Shown piece by piece: positions 10,101 to 24,240 of a stretch of DNA of 64,000 bases. The notes beneath the pieces are model-generated. The model was not told the origin of the DNA. It made no database searches and saw only the letters and a program-made list of their open reading frames with translations. Each line of letters begins with the position of its first letter. The first letter of the stretch is position 1. The stretch comes from Tanytarsus gracilentus (Eukaryota > Arthropoda > Insecta > Diptera > Chironomidae), in assembly GCA_038502055.1 (NCBI GenBank), contig JAXRKN010000043.1, positions 8,370,001-8,434,000 of the forward strand. Direction: 5' to 3'. A program made the translations under genes and the position numbers.

Positions 10101-13100
10101 AGAGAAAAAGAGAGAAACAAATCACTTTGGCGCAAGCAGTGTACCAATAATAATTCTACTGTGGGTGGACAAACGGTTTTGTTTGATTTTAATCAAGATG
10201 TTAGTTTTGTGAGAAAATTAAAATCATAAAAATTCAGTTACGTAAACTTTTGAATTTTGCAATAAAAATAAAGTAGGAATTGAGAAATTATTTAAAAATT
10301 TTGGATTTAAAAAGCGACAACTGAAAAATTTTCAAAAATTACTCAGTGCCTACTTTATATCAAGATTATAAATTTTTTAAAAAATTCAGCGTCTAATCGA
10401 TCGTCGTCCAACTGTAATCCTCTCTCACTCCTTATTTCCAATTAAAAGTAATAAAAAAAGTCCCTCCGCAGTCCTCTCACACATCCAATTTTCACTGATG
10501 GTGTATAAATAATTAGAAAGCAATTAAAACGAGCTGGCAAATGTGAATGGAGGCGAGAAAGAAGAAATGGCAGCAAAATTTAATTGTTGTTCTCTTATTC
10601 GCCCAAGTTTGCACGCTCCTCTGCTATTTGGTGAATTTTATGTTTAACGAGGCAATAATTAGTGCGAAGAGCAAAAAACAATGAGTTAATTTTCTTTTTT
10701 TTTCGGACAGGATGATTTGAAAATTAAGATTTTGGAATAATAAAAAAAATTTGTTGTGACATGAAAATTTTTTATGTGGAAAGTTTTGTTATTTGCGTGT
10801 CTTTAATTATTTTACCATGAAAGTTTTGAGGGTATAAAAAAATATTTTAAGAACTTTCATAATTATTTAGCAGTTTTGTTCACAAAAAATAAAAATCCAA
10901 ACTTAATTAGAATCTCACAAGTCAACAAACGACAGTTGAAGAAGCTAATGAGCATTTAAAAAGTTTTCATTGTCGTCATAAATATTCTCCGCGGATTATC
11001 CAATTGACTTTTTCCATTCTTTAATGTTTGGACATTATTCAACAGCTCTCGCAGCAATTACAACACAAAAAAAGTTCGAGATTGAGATTTACCAATGATA
11101 ACAATGGCGCACAAGTTATATGGTCGAGCTTAAAGTCAATGTGGTCAATATCCCAGCACTGAAATGAGACACTTAATCGTAAATCTTGTCGACTGACCAT
11201 AAATTCTCGGCTATATGCTCGCTCCGGTTAAGAGGAGTATTTCTACACTCTTTTCGACATTCTCAACAAGCATGCACAAAAGACGACTCGATTTAATCCG
11301 AGCAGAAAGTTGAGACATTTTTAATGCGCCTTGACATCGATATGAAAAGAGGAGAATAAATGTTTTTTTTTTCTGAGCGACTTTGTGCATTGGAAAAAAA
11401 TATGCAAATTCTATTTTTTTTTAGGTTACTAGTGCTAGTGGGAAGTTAGAATATTTTTAGAATAAATGTTTTATTATTTTATCTATCAAACTTTAAAATT
11501 AAATTTCTTTTTCTCAATTTTTTTGCCAACTTCATCCAAATCCACTCCGCCATCAAAAATTTCTCCTTCCGCTGATTTTTAAATATTCTTTTTGTTTCAA
11601 ACTCAGCAGCGAAGGTTGCGATTCTTATCTTGCTCGTGAATTGTTGCTCGTGTCCAAAAACGTGACATTTTTTGACCGAATGCGATGATGTTGAAAAAAT
11701 TTGTATTTTAATAATTGAGATAACTCGATGACTTTTTTCGGATGTTATCGAAATGTGAATCTATGGAGAAATAAAATCAGGTTAATTATGGACAAGTTTG
11801 AATTTTTGCGAGTTTTTGGAACATCGACGAGTGTTAAAAAACCAGTGAATTTTTTAACAAGAAATATTTGAAATTAACAGTTAAAAAATTTAATTATTTA
11901 TTTCAATGATTTATTACCGTCAACGTCAATAACCGCTTAAGCATGCCATAATGTTATGAAAAAATTATAATCGGCTCGCATTTGTCCAAGCTACATTTCT
12001 CGCTACTAAAAAACTAATCTCAAAAAATCATTAAAAGAATTCAATTTATCAATTTTATGACATGGCGTCTGTCGCACAACAATCGAGATGAAAACTTATA
12101 AAATATATTTAGATTTTTGATCTTTAAATTTTGCACATTATTTTTCTGCTTTGAATTTCATAATCGCACTGAACACCGCGGGAAGTCCGTCGCTCGACTA
12201 AAGTCAGCAAAGTGTGTCGGAATGACCTCCAAGTTAATGTTCCTACCATAAAAAGAGCTGCAAAAATGCTTCGAAAAAAAATTGAATTAAATCACAGCGA
12301 GTGGAGAAAGAATTCAGACAAAAAAAAATTTTATGAATGCGAATTTCAATAGATGGACATGTAAAAATATTTGAAGGGAATTTTTAATCGTTTAGTCAAA
12401 AAGATTTTTGTAAAAATTTAAATGAATTTTTTTACAAAAATTTAATCAAAATTATTTTAAGAAAATTAAAATTTATTTCTGTTGAAACATTTTCTTCTAA
12501 AACATCCATCATCACTCCCTTGAGTGCATGTACGATTTGAAACATTACAAGACTACTTTATGACCAGAGTCTGACATCAATAAATCATACGAGCAATGGA
12601 GATGATTTTTTACAGTGGCAAAAAAATGTGAGAGACTGAAGAATGACAAGCGGATTATGAATTTTTACATTGTGCAGTGCTGTCGTGTGGTGATTTCAAT
12701 GGTGAAATTTATTTCAAAAACTCAAGATAAAAAATCGCCACTCAATCGCCTCGAGGTATTGTCTCACGTTCAACTGCTAAAGTGTGTTAAATTTACATTC
12801 AAAATTTACGACATTCGCATTCTTTATTTTTATGCGACGAGCATAATTTGCAACACTGCGAGTCACAGCTCATAAAAATTAAAAATTGCTCCCTTAAAAT
12901 AAAGAAAGATGCAAAATGGAAATTTGCAATTTACTCGAGCAGGTTGCAATTTGTTACTCGGTAAAAAATGGATTTGAGAATTGAGTGTCGAGGTAATTAC
13001 AAGGGAAATGACACCCGCGGGCATCGTTTTAAGTTTAAGAGGACCTGAGACATTTTTTTGCTCTCATAATTTGTTGATCAACAACAGCATGGTAAATTCC

Positions 13101-14613
13101 ACTCAGCAGGTCATTTGTTTTTGTCTCTTATAAAGCTATAAAGAACTTTTTTTCATAGGAATTCGAAGGTGATGCAATTTTCCAGTATAAAAATGAATTT
13201 TTCAAAATTTAGCCTTTTTGATTTATTTCCGAAAACATTTTTATCCGCTGCTCGAATTCAGGAAACTTTTTATTTGTCGCAAACGTCAACAGATCGTTGA
13301 ATTTCGAATGGCGCTCACTCATGCATTGCTTAGCATTTTTTTGATACATTTTTGCCATGCAGCATGAAAAACTTTTCCATTTGCAGCAATTTTATTCAAA
13401 CCTCAATCGAATTTTTTAACAACTCTCTGCGGTTGAAATCGGAAACTTTTTTCTATTCTACAGAAAGTGCTTCGTGAATTTTTTATAAAAAAAACATTTC
13501 ATTGAGAAGTTTAAAAAAATGAAAAATATTTTTTTCGGATAAAATGCGGAAAATGTCATTCAATGAATTTAATTGCGAGAAAATTTGGACTTAAAGTTTA
13601 AAAATTATTAAAACCCACTCACATTTATTCAAAAACCACCCTTGCGTGGGTTGTGATAAAAAAACTAAAACATTTTAAAATGTGAAATTAATTCCATTTT
13701 TCTCTCTCAAGGTTGTTGGAACAGTTTTCAAGCTAATAAAATTAAATTGCTGTTTAAAATCTCTCAAATCCCTCTTGGGGTTATTTTGAGATTTTTCTTC
13801 GCTTCAAGCGTTGCAAGAGAACTTTAATCCTTTCCATTTTACCTTCAACATTTTGCATTTTTTTATTAAATTGAAAAAAGAAAAGTTTTAAAGTTTGTAC
13901 AATTTTTAAATATTTCACACAAAAATTATTTTACAGAGTGAGAAAAATCAATTCGGTGGTCTGTTGACTGCGGCAAAAAGCACCAACAAATAAACAAAAA
14001 AAAATCTTTTCATCAATTGAAATCGGCACTTTTTGCTATCATTGTGTCACTTGTTAAATTATCTTTTGTGCAGTGCTGTGTGGCCTTCCCATCTTCGCAT
14101 CATCACTCGAAGGCAAAGAAGAAATCATCATCATGGGTGACATCGAACTATGACGAATTGTGAGAGCTAACAAGGCTCAATTTTATACGCATCATTTCAT
14201 TTCATAATTGGCCTCGTTTCAGAATTGACATCAGATGGTTACCTCCAAGGCACTCGGAATGTCACATGAGAAATTTTCTTCTTTTTCTTTTGCTGTTTGC
14301 ATTGTTGCGCTTTCTTCCCATCTCATTCATTGTGTGTGTGTAAAACGATTCTGCATTGGAGGTCCACTTTTGTTCTCTTTTGCAGAAAAAAATCTCAAAG
14401 GAGACGACAAAAAAAATTCTCGAATCTTATTCGCATTTTTTCACACTTCACACTTAATTTGAGGCTAATGTGATCCTTCCCTCCATTGTCTCCATCATCA
14501 AGAGAAGTTAGAGCCGTTTAAAGTCACTAAGGACACACAGCGATGCTGGGACTAAAAGTACGAACAGGTACTATAAGTACTGTGAGTGGTCAGAGAATTA
14601 TGAAAGAATTTTT
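7121..14613. other. Gene desert, AT-rich, no supported gene
   Basis: Homopolymer A/T runs and scattered short ORFs under 90 residues with no recognisable domain and no consistent splice partners. No tRNA, rRNA or known insect miRNA was recognised. A weak AT-only inverted repeat lies near 12400-12460. The span may be intergenic or part of a very large intron. Confidence 0.5.
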
Positions 14614-14730
14614 GAAAAATGTTTTTAAAATTTTAGAAACGAATTTCAAATTTTTTAAAAATGTTTTTAAAATTTTTAGAAACGAACTTCAAATTTTTTT
14701 AAAATTTTAAAAACGAATTTAAATTTTTTA
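14614..14730. repeat. Short tandem repeat, ~43-bp unit, about 2.5 copies
   Basis: Successive units of the form AAAAATGTTTTTAAAATTTT followed by AGAAACGAATTTCAAATTTT begin near 14614 and 14657; a third, truncated copy lacks the ATGTTTTT part. The copies differ by a few bases. Confidence 0.6.
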
Positions 14731-17680
14731 AATTTCAAATTTTTGGATTTTTATTTTAATTTTTTCAATTGTTGATTTTAATTATTTAAATTTGGTTCAA
14801 AAATATATTTTTTTTAAATTTAACGTTTTTTTGATAATTTGAAATTTTCTAATTTTAATCTTCCAAACCTAAATTTTAATTCTAATTCCTCGACATTCAT
14901 CTGTAAAGCATGCCGTCCTTATTTACAATTCTTATTTTGCGCGCTGTCGGCATTTTTTGTTGTCGTACCTTTTAAAAAGTAAACATTTAAGGATTACAAC
15001 TGAAAAAGGAAATGTTCGGAAATAATAACAGAATTTTTCAATCGACTTCGGATGCCTTTTTGACTTTTCTCTCTCTCCACTCAATAGCTGACCTTTTAGA
15101 GTCCTGAGAATGACTTTTATGATGCCTAAGTTCTCCTTCTTCTCTGCGTGTGGAATAATTTCAAAAAGAGCATCGTAAAAAGTGTAAATATTTCTCTTCG
15201 AAAACAATTTACATGGTAAAATTCCAGAGCCAAAACATCGGGGGCAGTAATAACAATGTGAGTGTATGCAGGACGACGAAGCGGCATTTCTTGTTTGAAA
15301 TTTGCTTTTTACGCTCTCATAAATTTTTTACAGCCCTCAAATTGATTTTTTTGTCGAGGTTTTCGAATCTTTTTGATTAGAAAAGAGAAAATTTAATTTA
15401 AAGTTTAGTTTTTTAAAGATTTAAATGTTCAACTTTATTTCTGAATTAATTTCTCTCGAAGTTCATTTTAAATTCTCTATTTAACTTTCAAATTCAGGAC
15501 ATTGAGCTCTGTTTTATGATATAGCAACATCACAGAAAAGCTTAAAAACTTCTTCAAGTATAAATTTCACAAATTCTCAAGCATGCATATGCACTCGCTC
15601 ATTGAAGACTTTATGCATACATTTAACTTTTAAGAGAAAGATTTCCAATTTTATAAAATCTCGAGAGAGAAGAAAGCATCAGCTTGCAAATCCATTGAAG
15701 TGCCATTGACTACATGCAGAAATCCAAAACAATTTTCAATTACAAATTGAAAAGCACACAGAGAGCGAACGAGAGCGATAATTTTCGATTTCATTGTGGA
15801 GCGCAATAATCTCGGGTTTTAAGGATAGAAATAGAGATTTTTTTTGCATTTCAATTGCAGTCGAGGGAAATGAAAATTCGAAACAATGAGAAAATTCTAT
15901 TCAGCATTATAAAGGAGTATAAAAGTGCTCTGTAAATGGCATCGAGAATGAGAGTTTGATGGAGAAGTGTAAAATGGGCACTTAAAGGTTTCAATTGATG
16001 TTTAAAGCATTTTCATTGAAGGGCTTTCAATTAATTTAATTAATGGAAGTGAAAATGTGAGATTTTAAATATTTTTATGGTTTTATAAATTTTCTAAAAT
16101 AATTTCAAATGTCCAATTAAATTTTCATACAAAGCTTACATCTTCACAAGTAATTGCAAAATTAATCTTCAAATGCACTTCACAGTTTTCTGATTGCACT
16201 TAATGATTTTGCAACATTTTCTAAAATCCCTTTTCTCGAGTTTTTCTCTCTTCATTTTCACAAAATCTCCCAATTGAGTTCTAAACTCTTGAAATTATCT
16301 TCAGAAGTGCATTTGAATTAGTTTTTCTAGCTTCATTGTGTACATTCTGCTCCAGCTTTCGATAACAAAACAATTTTTTTTCGAGTAAAAGCCACACAAT
16401 GAGAGCTCCGGCAATAAATTTTACACGAAGCCAATGAGCCAATGATAATCCTCTTGTTTTATTACAGTTGAATTTTCCTTATCATTGAAATTAGCTGAGA
16501 AATTCCTCAATAAAAAAGCTTTGGACTAAATTTCATTATTAGAGACAGTCTCAGACATCCATTTCACAAATTAAATCTCCTCTTCTGCTTGCCATTATAA
16601 TGCGGGGGAAAAATGTCATCCGCAAAAACCCCTCACAATGAGATTTCACAACTGTAACTTTCCATATGTAAATATTATTCGAGAAAAAGGAAAAGATAAA
16701 CTGTTATTTTTCTCTCTCACTCATTCTGCTTGAGTCGGGGCTGAGATGAAGATACTGAAAGAAAATCCTTTCTCAGGTGATGCGGAAATTTTGAGTTAAT
16801 TTTTAAATTCTCTTAATGTTGGAATTTATTTGAATTTTTTTTTCTCTCTAAATATTTGCAATTTTTTTCTTCTTCTTCTTCTCAGTTTTACGATCCTCTC
16901 ATTTTTCTCCCCACTCCACTTTTTTGCATTTTTTCAGGATCTTCGAGAGAAAAATTTGACTAATGAGAATTTGAGAGATCTTCAAAAATTCTCTCAAAAT
17001 TCTCTGAGAAAAATAATAAAATTATCTTGAGCTCAGCAAAATTTAATTTTTTTTAGTAAAATAAAATTTTAAAAATTGTAAAAAATTAATTTTAACCTCT
17101 TAAATTTCCCACAAGGAACTAGAAATCTCGGTATGGCGAATTAATGCAAAAAGTCTTCTCTCATTTCTCGTTTATACACGAGCACATATCACAGCATGTT
17201 AATCTCATTTTTCTTCTTCTTATTTGCGACTCTAATAAAATATATTACAAGCAAGGTATGGGCTCAAATTATTCTTCGTTGTCGAGGATATGTGAGATTA
17301 GTTTTTCGGTGTGTCTTTTTCCATTCTGTTCACTTATCGTGCTATATGCATGCATTTTCATACCGCACGAAGGAAAGTTTTTCCTATTCTTTATTTCGCC
17401 TCAGAAACTACTTATTTCATGCCACAAATCCTCGGCTAAATGAAATGTGGATGGGAAAAGTTTTTTCCTACTCGTCGCTTTTTTTCGCAGCAATTATCAT
17501 GCGAGGAATGTGAACGAGTTGAGGATTTTCAAAGGGGGTTGACTTGACATTTTTTCGAATTAAATATAAAATTTTAATTGACACTTTTCACCCCCTCTTT
17601 ATTCATAAATACACCAACCAACTATTCCGCAAGCTATTTGCACTATTTTTCCGTGATAATGACTGAAAATAAAACTCTTC
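14731..17680. other. AT-rich stretch without a supported gene
   Basis: Only short ORFs without recognisable domains. Two overlapping + frames at 17144-17513 are open for about 100 codons but differ in composition from the real genes here and have no family resemblance. Confidence 0.5.
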
Positions 17681-18413
17681 CCCACAAAACAAAATAGCTC
17701 AAATTGAGCTAAAATTGATATCAAAAACTGCTCTTATTTCTGTCAAAAATAAATTTGAGCACTTTTTTATATCAATTTGAGCACAAAAAGAGCTCAAAAT
17801 TTAAAAATGGATTTTTTGAGTAAAAAAATCGAGCATTTTTAGACATCATTTTGATGTCTTTTTGATATCAAAATTTGAGCAACGGGGGATTGTTTTTAAA
17901 ATAAAAAAAAAAAATAAATTTAAAAAATTAGAAAAAATGGAAAAATTGGATGGGTTATTTTGAAGGAAATAATAAATATTTGGTTGTGAGTTGGTGGGAG
18001 GGTGTGGTTTGGAGGTTTCTGGGGTGTAAATTTTTTCTTTTTTAATCGGGAAAGTGAGGAGAAAAAGGTAATTAATTAAGTGTTGAAAGGGATTGGAAAT
18101 GGTAAATTGGAAAAAAAATTAAAAAAAAAAAAAAAGTAAAAAAGTAAAAATGTATAAAAATTCGAATTGGTAAATTTTGATACAAATTTGTAAAAGTATA
18201 TCTAATTTTTGATATCAAATTAAGCTCAAATTGATATCATTTAGACATAAAATTGACATCAAATTTAGAGGTCAAAAAGATCTAAAATTGAGGTCAAAAA
18301 ATAGAAATTTTTTGACCAGGCACTGACAAATTTGATATCAAATTTTGAGCTCAAGATTTGACACAAATATGAGCGTTTTTTGAGCTCAAATTGGAGCTAT
18401 TTTGTTTTGTGGG
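17681..18413. mobile_element. Non-autonomous TIR DNA transposon (MITE-like), 733 bp
   Basis: Perfect 20-bp terminal inverted repeats: CCCACAAAACAAAATAGCTC at 17681-17700 and its reverse complement at 18394-18413. Inside both ends are many subterminal copies of AGCTCAAA/TTTGAGCT and TTTGATATCAAA in both orientations, the kind of array that transposases of some cut-and-paste families bind. The middle (about 17880-18180) is A-rich without an ORF, so the copy cannot move by itself. A short TTC or TTCC direct repeat flanks the termini, consistent with a 3-4 bp target-site duplication. The family is not assigned; CACTA- or Chapaev-like groups are possible from the short duplication and CAC-type ends. 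Confidence 0.8.
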
Positions 18414-21400
18414 TTCCACTTCCTTTAATTATATCACATTAATAAATAATTTTATTTGAATTTCATTCGTTCGCATAATTTTCACTGATATGATTTGCGG
18501 AGAAATATAAAACTTTTTCCTTGCTCCAACTAGCTCCATTCTTTTCGACAAACAATGAATTTATCGCTTTTTGTTTGCGAAGACATGAAATTAAGTTTTT
18601 TTTCTCCGTTGCTGCACGCTGTTGTGACATCTCTTGAAAGTCGAGTTTGGAAATTATCTCGAGACAAATTTGCGGAGCTCTTAAATTCAACTGAATGTCC
18701 TGCGAGAATTTCCAAACTCGTTTCATTTTTTACTCGAAAAACCACATCAAAATTTCATTACAGATTTTCATCTTTTGTTTTCGGCGGCTATAGAAATTTT
18801 TTCGAGCTGGATTTATTCTTGCAGAAAAAATATTACGACTGCATTGAAAGAATGGAGTTTGGTCAGAAGTTTTTCTCTTCATTCAGCAAATAGGATTTAA
18901 TCCGATTTCTTTCGCGAATAAGTTTTTTTGCGGTATCCATTGACTTGAAAATTTTAAGCTTTTGTGCGCTGAAAAATTAAAAGTTTTAAAGTCTGTGAAT
19001 TTTTTCAATGTAAGTCAACCCACATAAAAATCGAAAAGGTTAAAACTTATTTGATATGAGAATAAGCCATGCTGAAAATTTCCCCAATCGACCTCCACCC
19101 ACTTACACACAATGTATGTGATTCATTGAGCTGAAAGGAGAGAACATTAAAGATAGCAACAAAAATATCGAGATGATCCCAAACATATTTTCGAAATTTA
19201 TTGTGAATCAATTGAAGGACATTCGTGTCATCGCCTCTGACTTTCTTTTCGCACAACACTCACGTTTTTGTCGACTGACATATTGTCTTAAAAATCCCAT
19301 CAATTTTTCTTCGAGTTTATCATCGTGTTTGTCACCTCCTTATTGTGTGACAAATCGATTTAAAGCTCGCTCATGTCCAACTTTTTCAATTTGTTAGAGT
19401 CAAAGGAAATCCTTATGGAAAAGTGGGAAAGTGTCAAGATGATAAAAGGGTTTTTTTTCGTAAACATATTTTTTACCTCTTTAAATTTGACCCAAAACAA
19501 GATTGTCCCCTCTTTGTTTGAGGATTTGAAAGCGATTACGATGGTTTAAAGATTAAAGTGAAAACTTTTCGATGATTTTTCCTTTTATCACTGACGGTCA
19601 GATGTTTTTCTATTAAAAAATCCAAGGGTTGATTTTCATTAACGAATTTAATCATTTTGACATGTTGTCATCCCAAGAGAAAAACAGCAAATTCACATTA
19701 GAAGGGTAGAGAATGAACCTCAATTTTCCATCCTATTACAGGACCATCAGAAAAGGAATGTATGCAATGATAACAAGTCAAGTGGACACACACAAGAGCC
19801 AGGATCAATGAGATGGTAAATGCTTGCGTGTTTTGACATTTAAAAAGATATGTAACCATGTCACTATATAAAGAAACTACTGAAGATGTCCATTTATAAG
19901 GGACCCACATTTGCCCATTTTTATCTCACTCATAAGTTTCTCCTTTTTATTTAAATTCACTCTGAAATTAATTGCCACGTCATACGGCGTTTGATAACGT
20001 CCATGGAAAGCTCATTTTTGGTATAGTTTGAATCGTGGCACCGACTTTAGTCCGATAAAAATGTAGCGAAAGAAACCTTTTTGTGAATGCCACGAACTTA
20101 ATTGTTTTAATTATGCATGAAATGAAAATTTTGTTAGCTTGCTATGTGAAAGATTAAAAATGTGTGGGTTGATGAATGTCCATAAAACTTTCATTTAAAT
20201 TTCAATGAGTTGAGGAGAAAAATTAAAAAAAAAACGCTCTAATAACCCACATTAACTTAAGTTCTCATTACCGCTAATTCATTCTCTCGCTCACTCCTTT
20301 CTATGGTGGCCTCGGTTGACATTAAACTACTTTTTTATACTCTTTCGCTCCCCACATCCACTTGAGAATATTAATTTAATTCATTTGCGCAAAACTTTTG
20401 TTGAATTTTCATGGCAATTTCCACTTTCTCACACACAATAATAAAAATGAAAGCAACTAGAAACGGAAAAAAATTATGTGAATAATGAAAAGTATTTAAT
20501 TAATAAAATCCGACTCCGAACGCACAGAGGGAAATTTTTTTATATGTGTCGGATTGTGCGCGGACGCTCATAATTTATTCAATGTCAACACGCAATTTTC
20601 TTTTCCGTTAAGCGGTTCACCTCTTGCTGATATGTTTATTCTGGTCAATCTAAAAGACTTACTTAACGCCAGTCGTGACATTAATCTCTTAGGCGAAGTG
20701 AATTAGTTAGAACCTAAAGTGATAAAGAATGGCCATGCGAAATTAAGTCATCAATTATCGGAATTAATTCATTGCTTCATGTCACAACGTTGGAATTTGT
20801 TAAAGGGCAAAAAATGGGTTTGAAATTATTTTTTAGAAAAAAGTTCGAATCTTAAAGAATTTCACTGCTCGCTCTTTCATGGCTCATAAATTTTTAAGTG
20901 GACCATTTTATTTGTTTCAATTAATATAGTGAGAGAGCAGCAGCCAACACAGAAGCGTCGGCATTAACCAAAACAAAAAAGAGATTGCCATTGTTCTCGT
21001 TTCTCGGAATAAAAAGTTCTCTTTATTGGAATAGATTCGAGTGAATTTCATCGCCGTCGTTTTGATTGGAAAATTTATGGCTATCTAAATGCAACACAAA
21101 CTCTTGAGAGCGGCGCGCGGGAGAAAAGAAAAATTATTCATGGGAAAAATTCATAAATTTTAATTTAGAACTGCTTGAGCGTCGCTATAGCTTGAGTTCT
21201 CGAGAGAGATATTGAGGTAGACACGGGCAAACAAATAAGAGGGCGTAATTCAATTATTTTCGTGTGTATGTCACGGTCAATTGCCACTCTTGAGACTCAC
21301 GTCGGTTGATGGGTATTAATGATGTTTTCTGTTGTTTTGTTTACTCACTTCTTGATGGAGAAAATTAGCGAGTGGGCGTTAGTGGAATAATTTGATCAAT

Positions 21401-24240
21401 AAACTCTCTTTACAAGTGACCGAACGTGAGACGATAATCAGATTTCCGATTTAAGAGAAGTTTTCTAAAAGATCATAAATCTTGAGATTGTTTAAAGAAT
21501 TTTTAGGTCAAGTTGCAGAAGCCATCGAGTTAATTTTCATGCACTTCTTGGAGAAATAAGCCACATGTTGACATATGAATTGCTCTCACAGTGCCACTCA
21601 CACTTGTGAGTTGAAGATTCATTCTGAATATAAATGAAGAGAAATATTATGATTTTTTCAAATGTAACGTATTTTTTAAATTTAAAATTTAATTATTTTT
21701 AAACCGTTATTTAATTTTTATCGATTAAATTTTTAAAAAAACTACGCATTGATTTTTAAAACATTGAAAAATCTCAAAAAAAACCTCAACACCATCAAAA
21801 ATTTTATTTTTCTTCTTCTTCCGTTCGTTCAACTAAAAAAATAATTTTGACTAAAAACACGCCAGAAATTTGATATTTTATTCTTGTTATAATTTTAACA
21901 TCTCATCCATGAAACTGCTTCGTGTCAGATGCCCAATTGCATGCTGTTTTCTTCTTCAAAAGTGGCGTAAAATTTCAAGATGAGAAGCATGTGACAAAAA
22001 TCTCTAGCATTTCATCTGTCGCATTGCCTTGGTGTCGTTGGAACATGAACGATGAGAAGAGAAGCCGGCAGTGAAAAAAACCACTTAAGAGATTGCCATT
22101 GTCTTACAAGCATTTCTTAAATACTTTCCATCAACTTCCTCCCGGAGATTTTTTTCCGTCTTCCTTAATTCATCTCGTACATGTGTCTTCGTCTTCTTCC
22201 TTCTCCACCGTCCGACCAACCAACATTCCATTTAGTTATTGCATGCTTGTTCCGGAATTGAATTTTCTTCCTTCTTCTTATGTGTCATAGCTCTATACTC
22301 TCCTTGCACATTCACATATACGACAATGAATGACCATTGCTACAGCATGTGGAACTGGTTACAAGATTAATGGAGATGTTTTAGTTTTTCCTTTAAACTT
22401 CTTTTTTTTCGCTTTCATTTTTTAATCTTAGAGATTTTTTCACAACCTGAACTTTCAAGAGGTTCAACGAGGAGAGAAAAGCTGTTGAGCTCGAGAGAAA
22501 AGAAAATCTACAAACATTTTTTGATTAAATTAAATTTTTCTTTGAATTCCAAAACAAAATTTTTTAAATAGAGATTTTATTTAAATTTAAATCTTTTAAG
22601 TTCGAAATTGCAAAAAAAATCTTTCTCTAATAAAAAGAGCTTGTAAATTCTCAGACATATTTAAAATTCCTTAATTCTTTTCAGTGTTTCTGAACTCAAT
22701 TCACCTTTCACAAAGTACTTCAAAAAAGGAAGAAACATTAAAAAAATATTCCAATTCAATTTAGAGAGAAAACATGATTTTTGAGATGCAGGTTTTTGTG
22801 GTATTAGCTCTACGAAGAATCTTCCACTCAATGAAAGAACTTTTCTAGAAAAATCTCTCCACAACTTTATATTGCGGCTAGCCAGTTTTTCTTTGTGTTT
22901 GATTTTTTTCCTTTTTTGCATTTTCTTTTGGCTGACCATTGAAATTTGAAGAATGAATTGAAAACTTTTCTTTTCTCTCTGAAACTTTTTCTTTTCGCAA
23001 ATAATTTTTCCATAAAATTAAAAGTCTTTGAGTGCGGCGGTTTTCATGATGCTGAAACTTCTGTTCGCGTTCTCTGTGGTTTAAAGAAGAAAATTTTTCA
23101 ATAAGTTTTTCTGTTCAATTAATTTAACATGAATTTCCTTGTTCATCGATTCACAAGTTTGATAGAGAGAAAATTGATGTTATTTGCAGATGCTGAAAGT
23201 TTTCATCAAAATCACTTGAATTATTTAATATTTTTGACGTATGAAAAATTAGAAAAATTAAATTGTTTAAAATTCAACTTTAAAACTATTTTAAACTACA
23301 AATGGAATGAAGACATTAAAAACTTTTCCGCCAATTTGTCACAATCATTCGACATGAAAATTTTCAGTCATGTTTTGTGTGTTTGAAGGTTTTCCGCTTT
23401 AGTATCTAATGTGCAGCACGATGTGCAGTGTAATGATCTTGTTAATGATCGATTAGTTTTGGATGAGGGTTGTCCTTACACAAGAGAGTTGTCATGTCTG
23501 CACAAACACACACAAATTGTGATAAATTGAAAATTCTCTTCCAAGGTCTTGTTGATTTCCTCATCACTCAACACACTCAACTATTTTCCACTTGGCGTCG
23601 TTTTTAAAGTGTATTAAATCAGTTCTTAAGTTGTGAATCGTTATGGGCTGTGAAGAAAATTTAATGTCGAATAAACGGCGAGTTGAAATGGATTTAATTA
23701 GTTGAGGGTGATGAAAGATTTATTGGAGATCATCTGGTGTTGCTTGTGGTTGAAATTTAAATTTTAAATAAATTATTTTCAGACAATTTGAAAATTATTT
23801 TTTAATAAACTCTCAAAGGACTTTTCAAAAAACAATTTAATGCCAAATTTTCTCAATTTGCGCTTATCATCTCCTCTGAAAATTTTCTCAACAGCAAAAT
23901 TGCTATCATCATCATCATCATCACAAACTGCAAGCTCGAAGAAGAAAATTTTTATAGTCCAACATTGGTTTTAATGTCGAAAAGAACAACATCGATTTTT
24001 ATGGGACTCTTGTCACTTTTTTTCTGCTGCATCCTTTCCTCTCAATTTCATTTCTCCGGAAGACATTCAGTGAGAGTTTTTCTACTTAATTTATTCCAAC
24101 ACTCTTCTCAATATTGAGTTCATAAATATCATTGACATTAAGTTGTTGCCAGAGAATGAGAATATTTTTAGAAACATTTAAGAGAGAAAGTGAAAATTTA
24201 TGGAAATTATAAGCGTTAATAAAATTTAAAAAAATTTTAA
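18414..24240. other. Gene desert between two transposable elements
   Basis: AT-rich, with no supported gene. Overlapping ORFs of about 70-112 codons on both strands at 18463-18893 show no domain. A short (ATC)6 microsatellite is at 23905-23922. Confidence 0.5.

Noticed and set aside
18463..18893. Overlapping ORFs of 71-112 codons on both strands
   Set aside because: Open on both strands with no family resemblance; probably chance.
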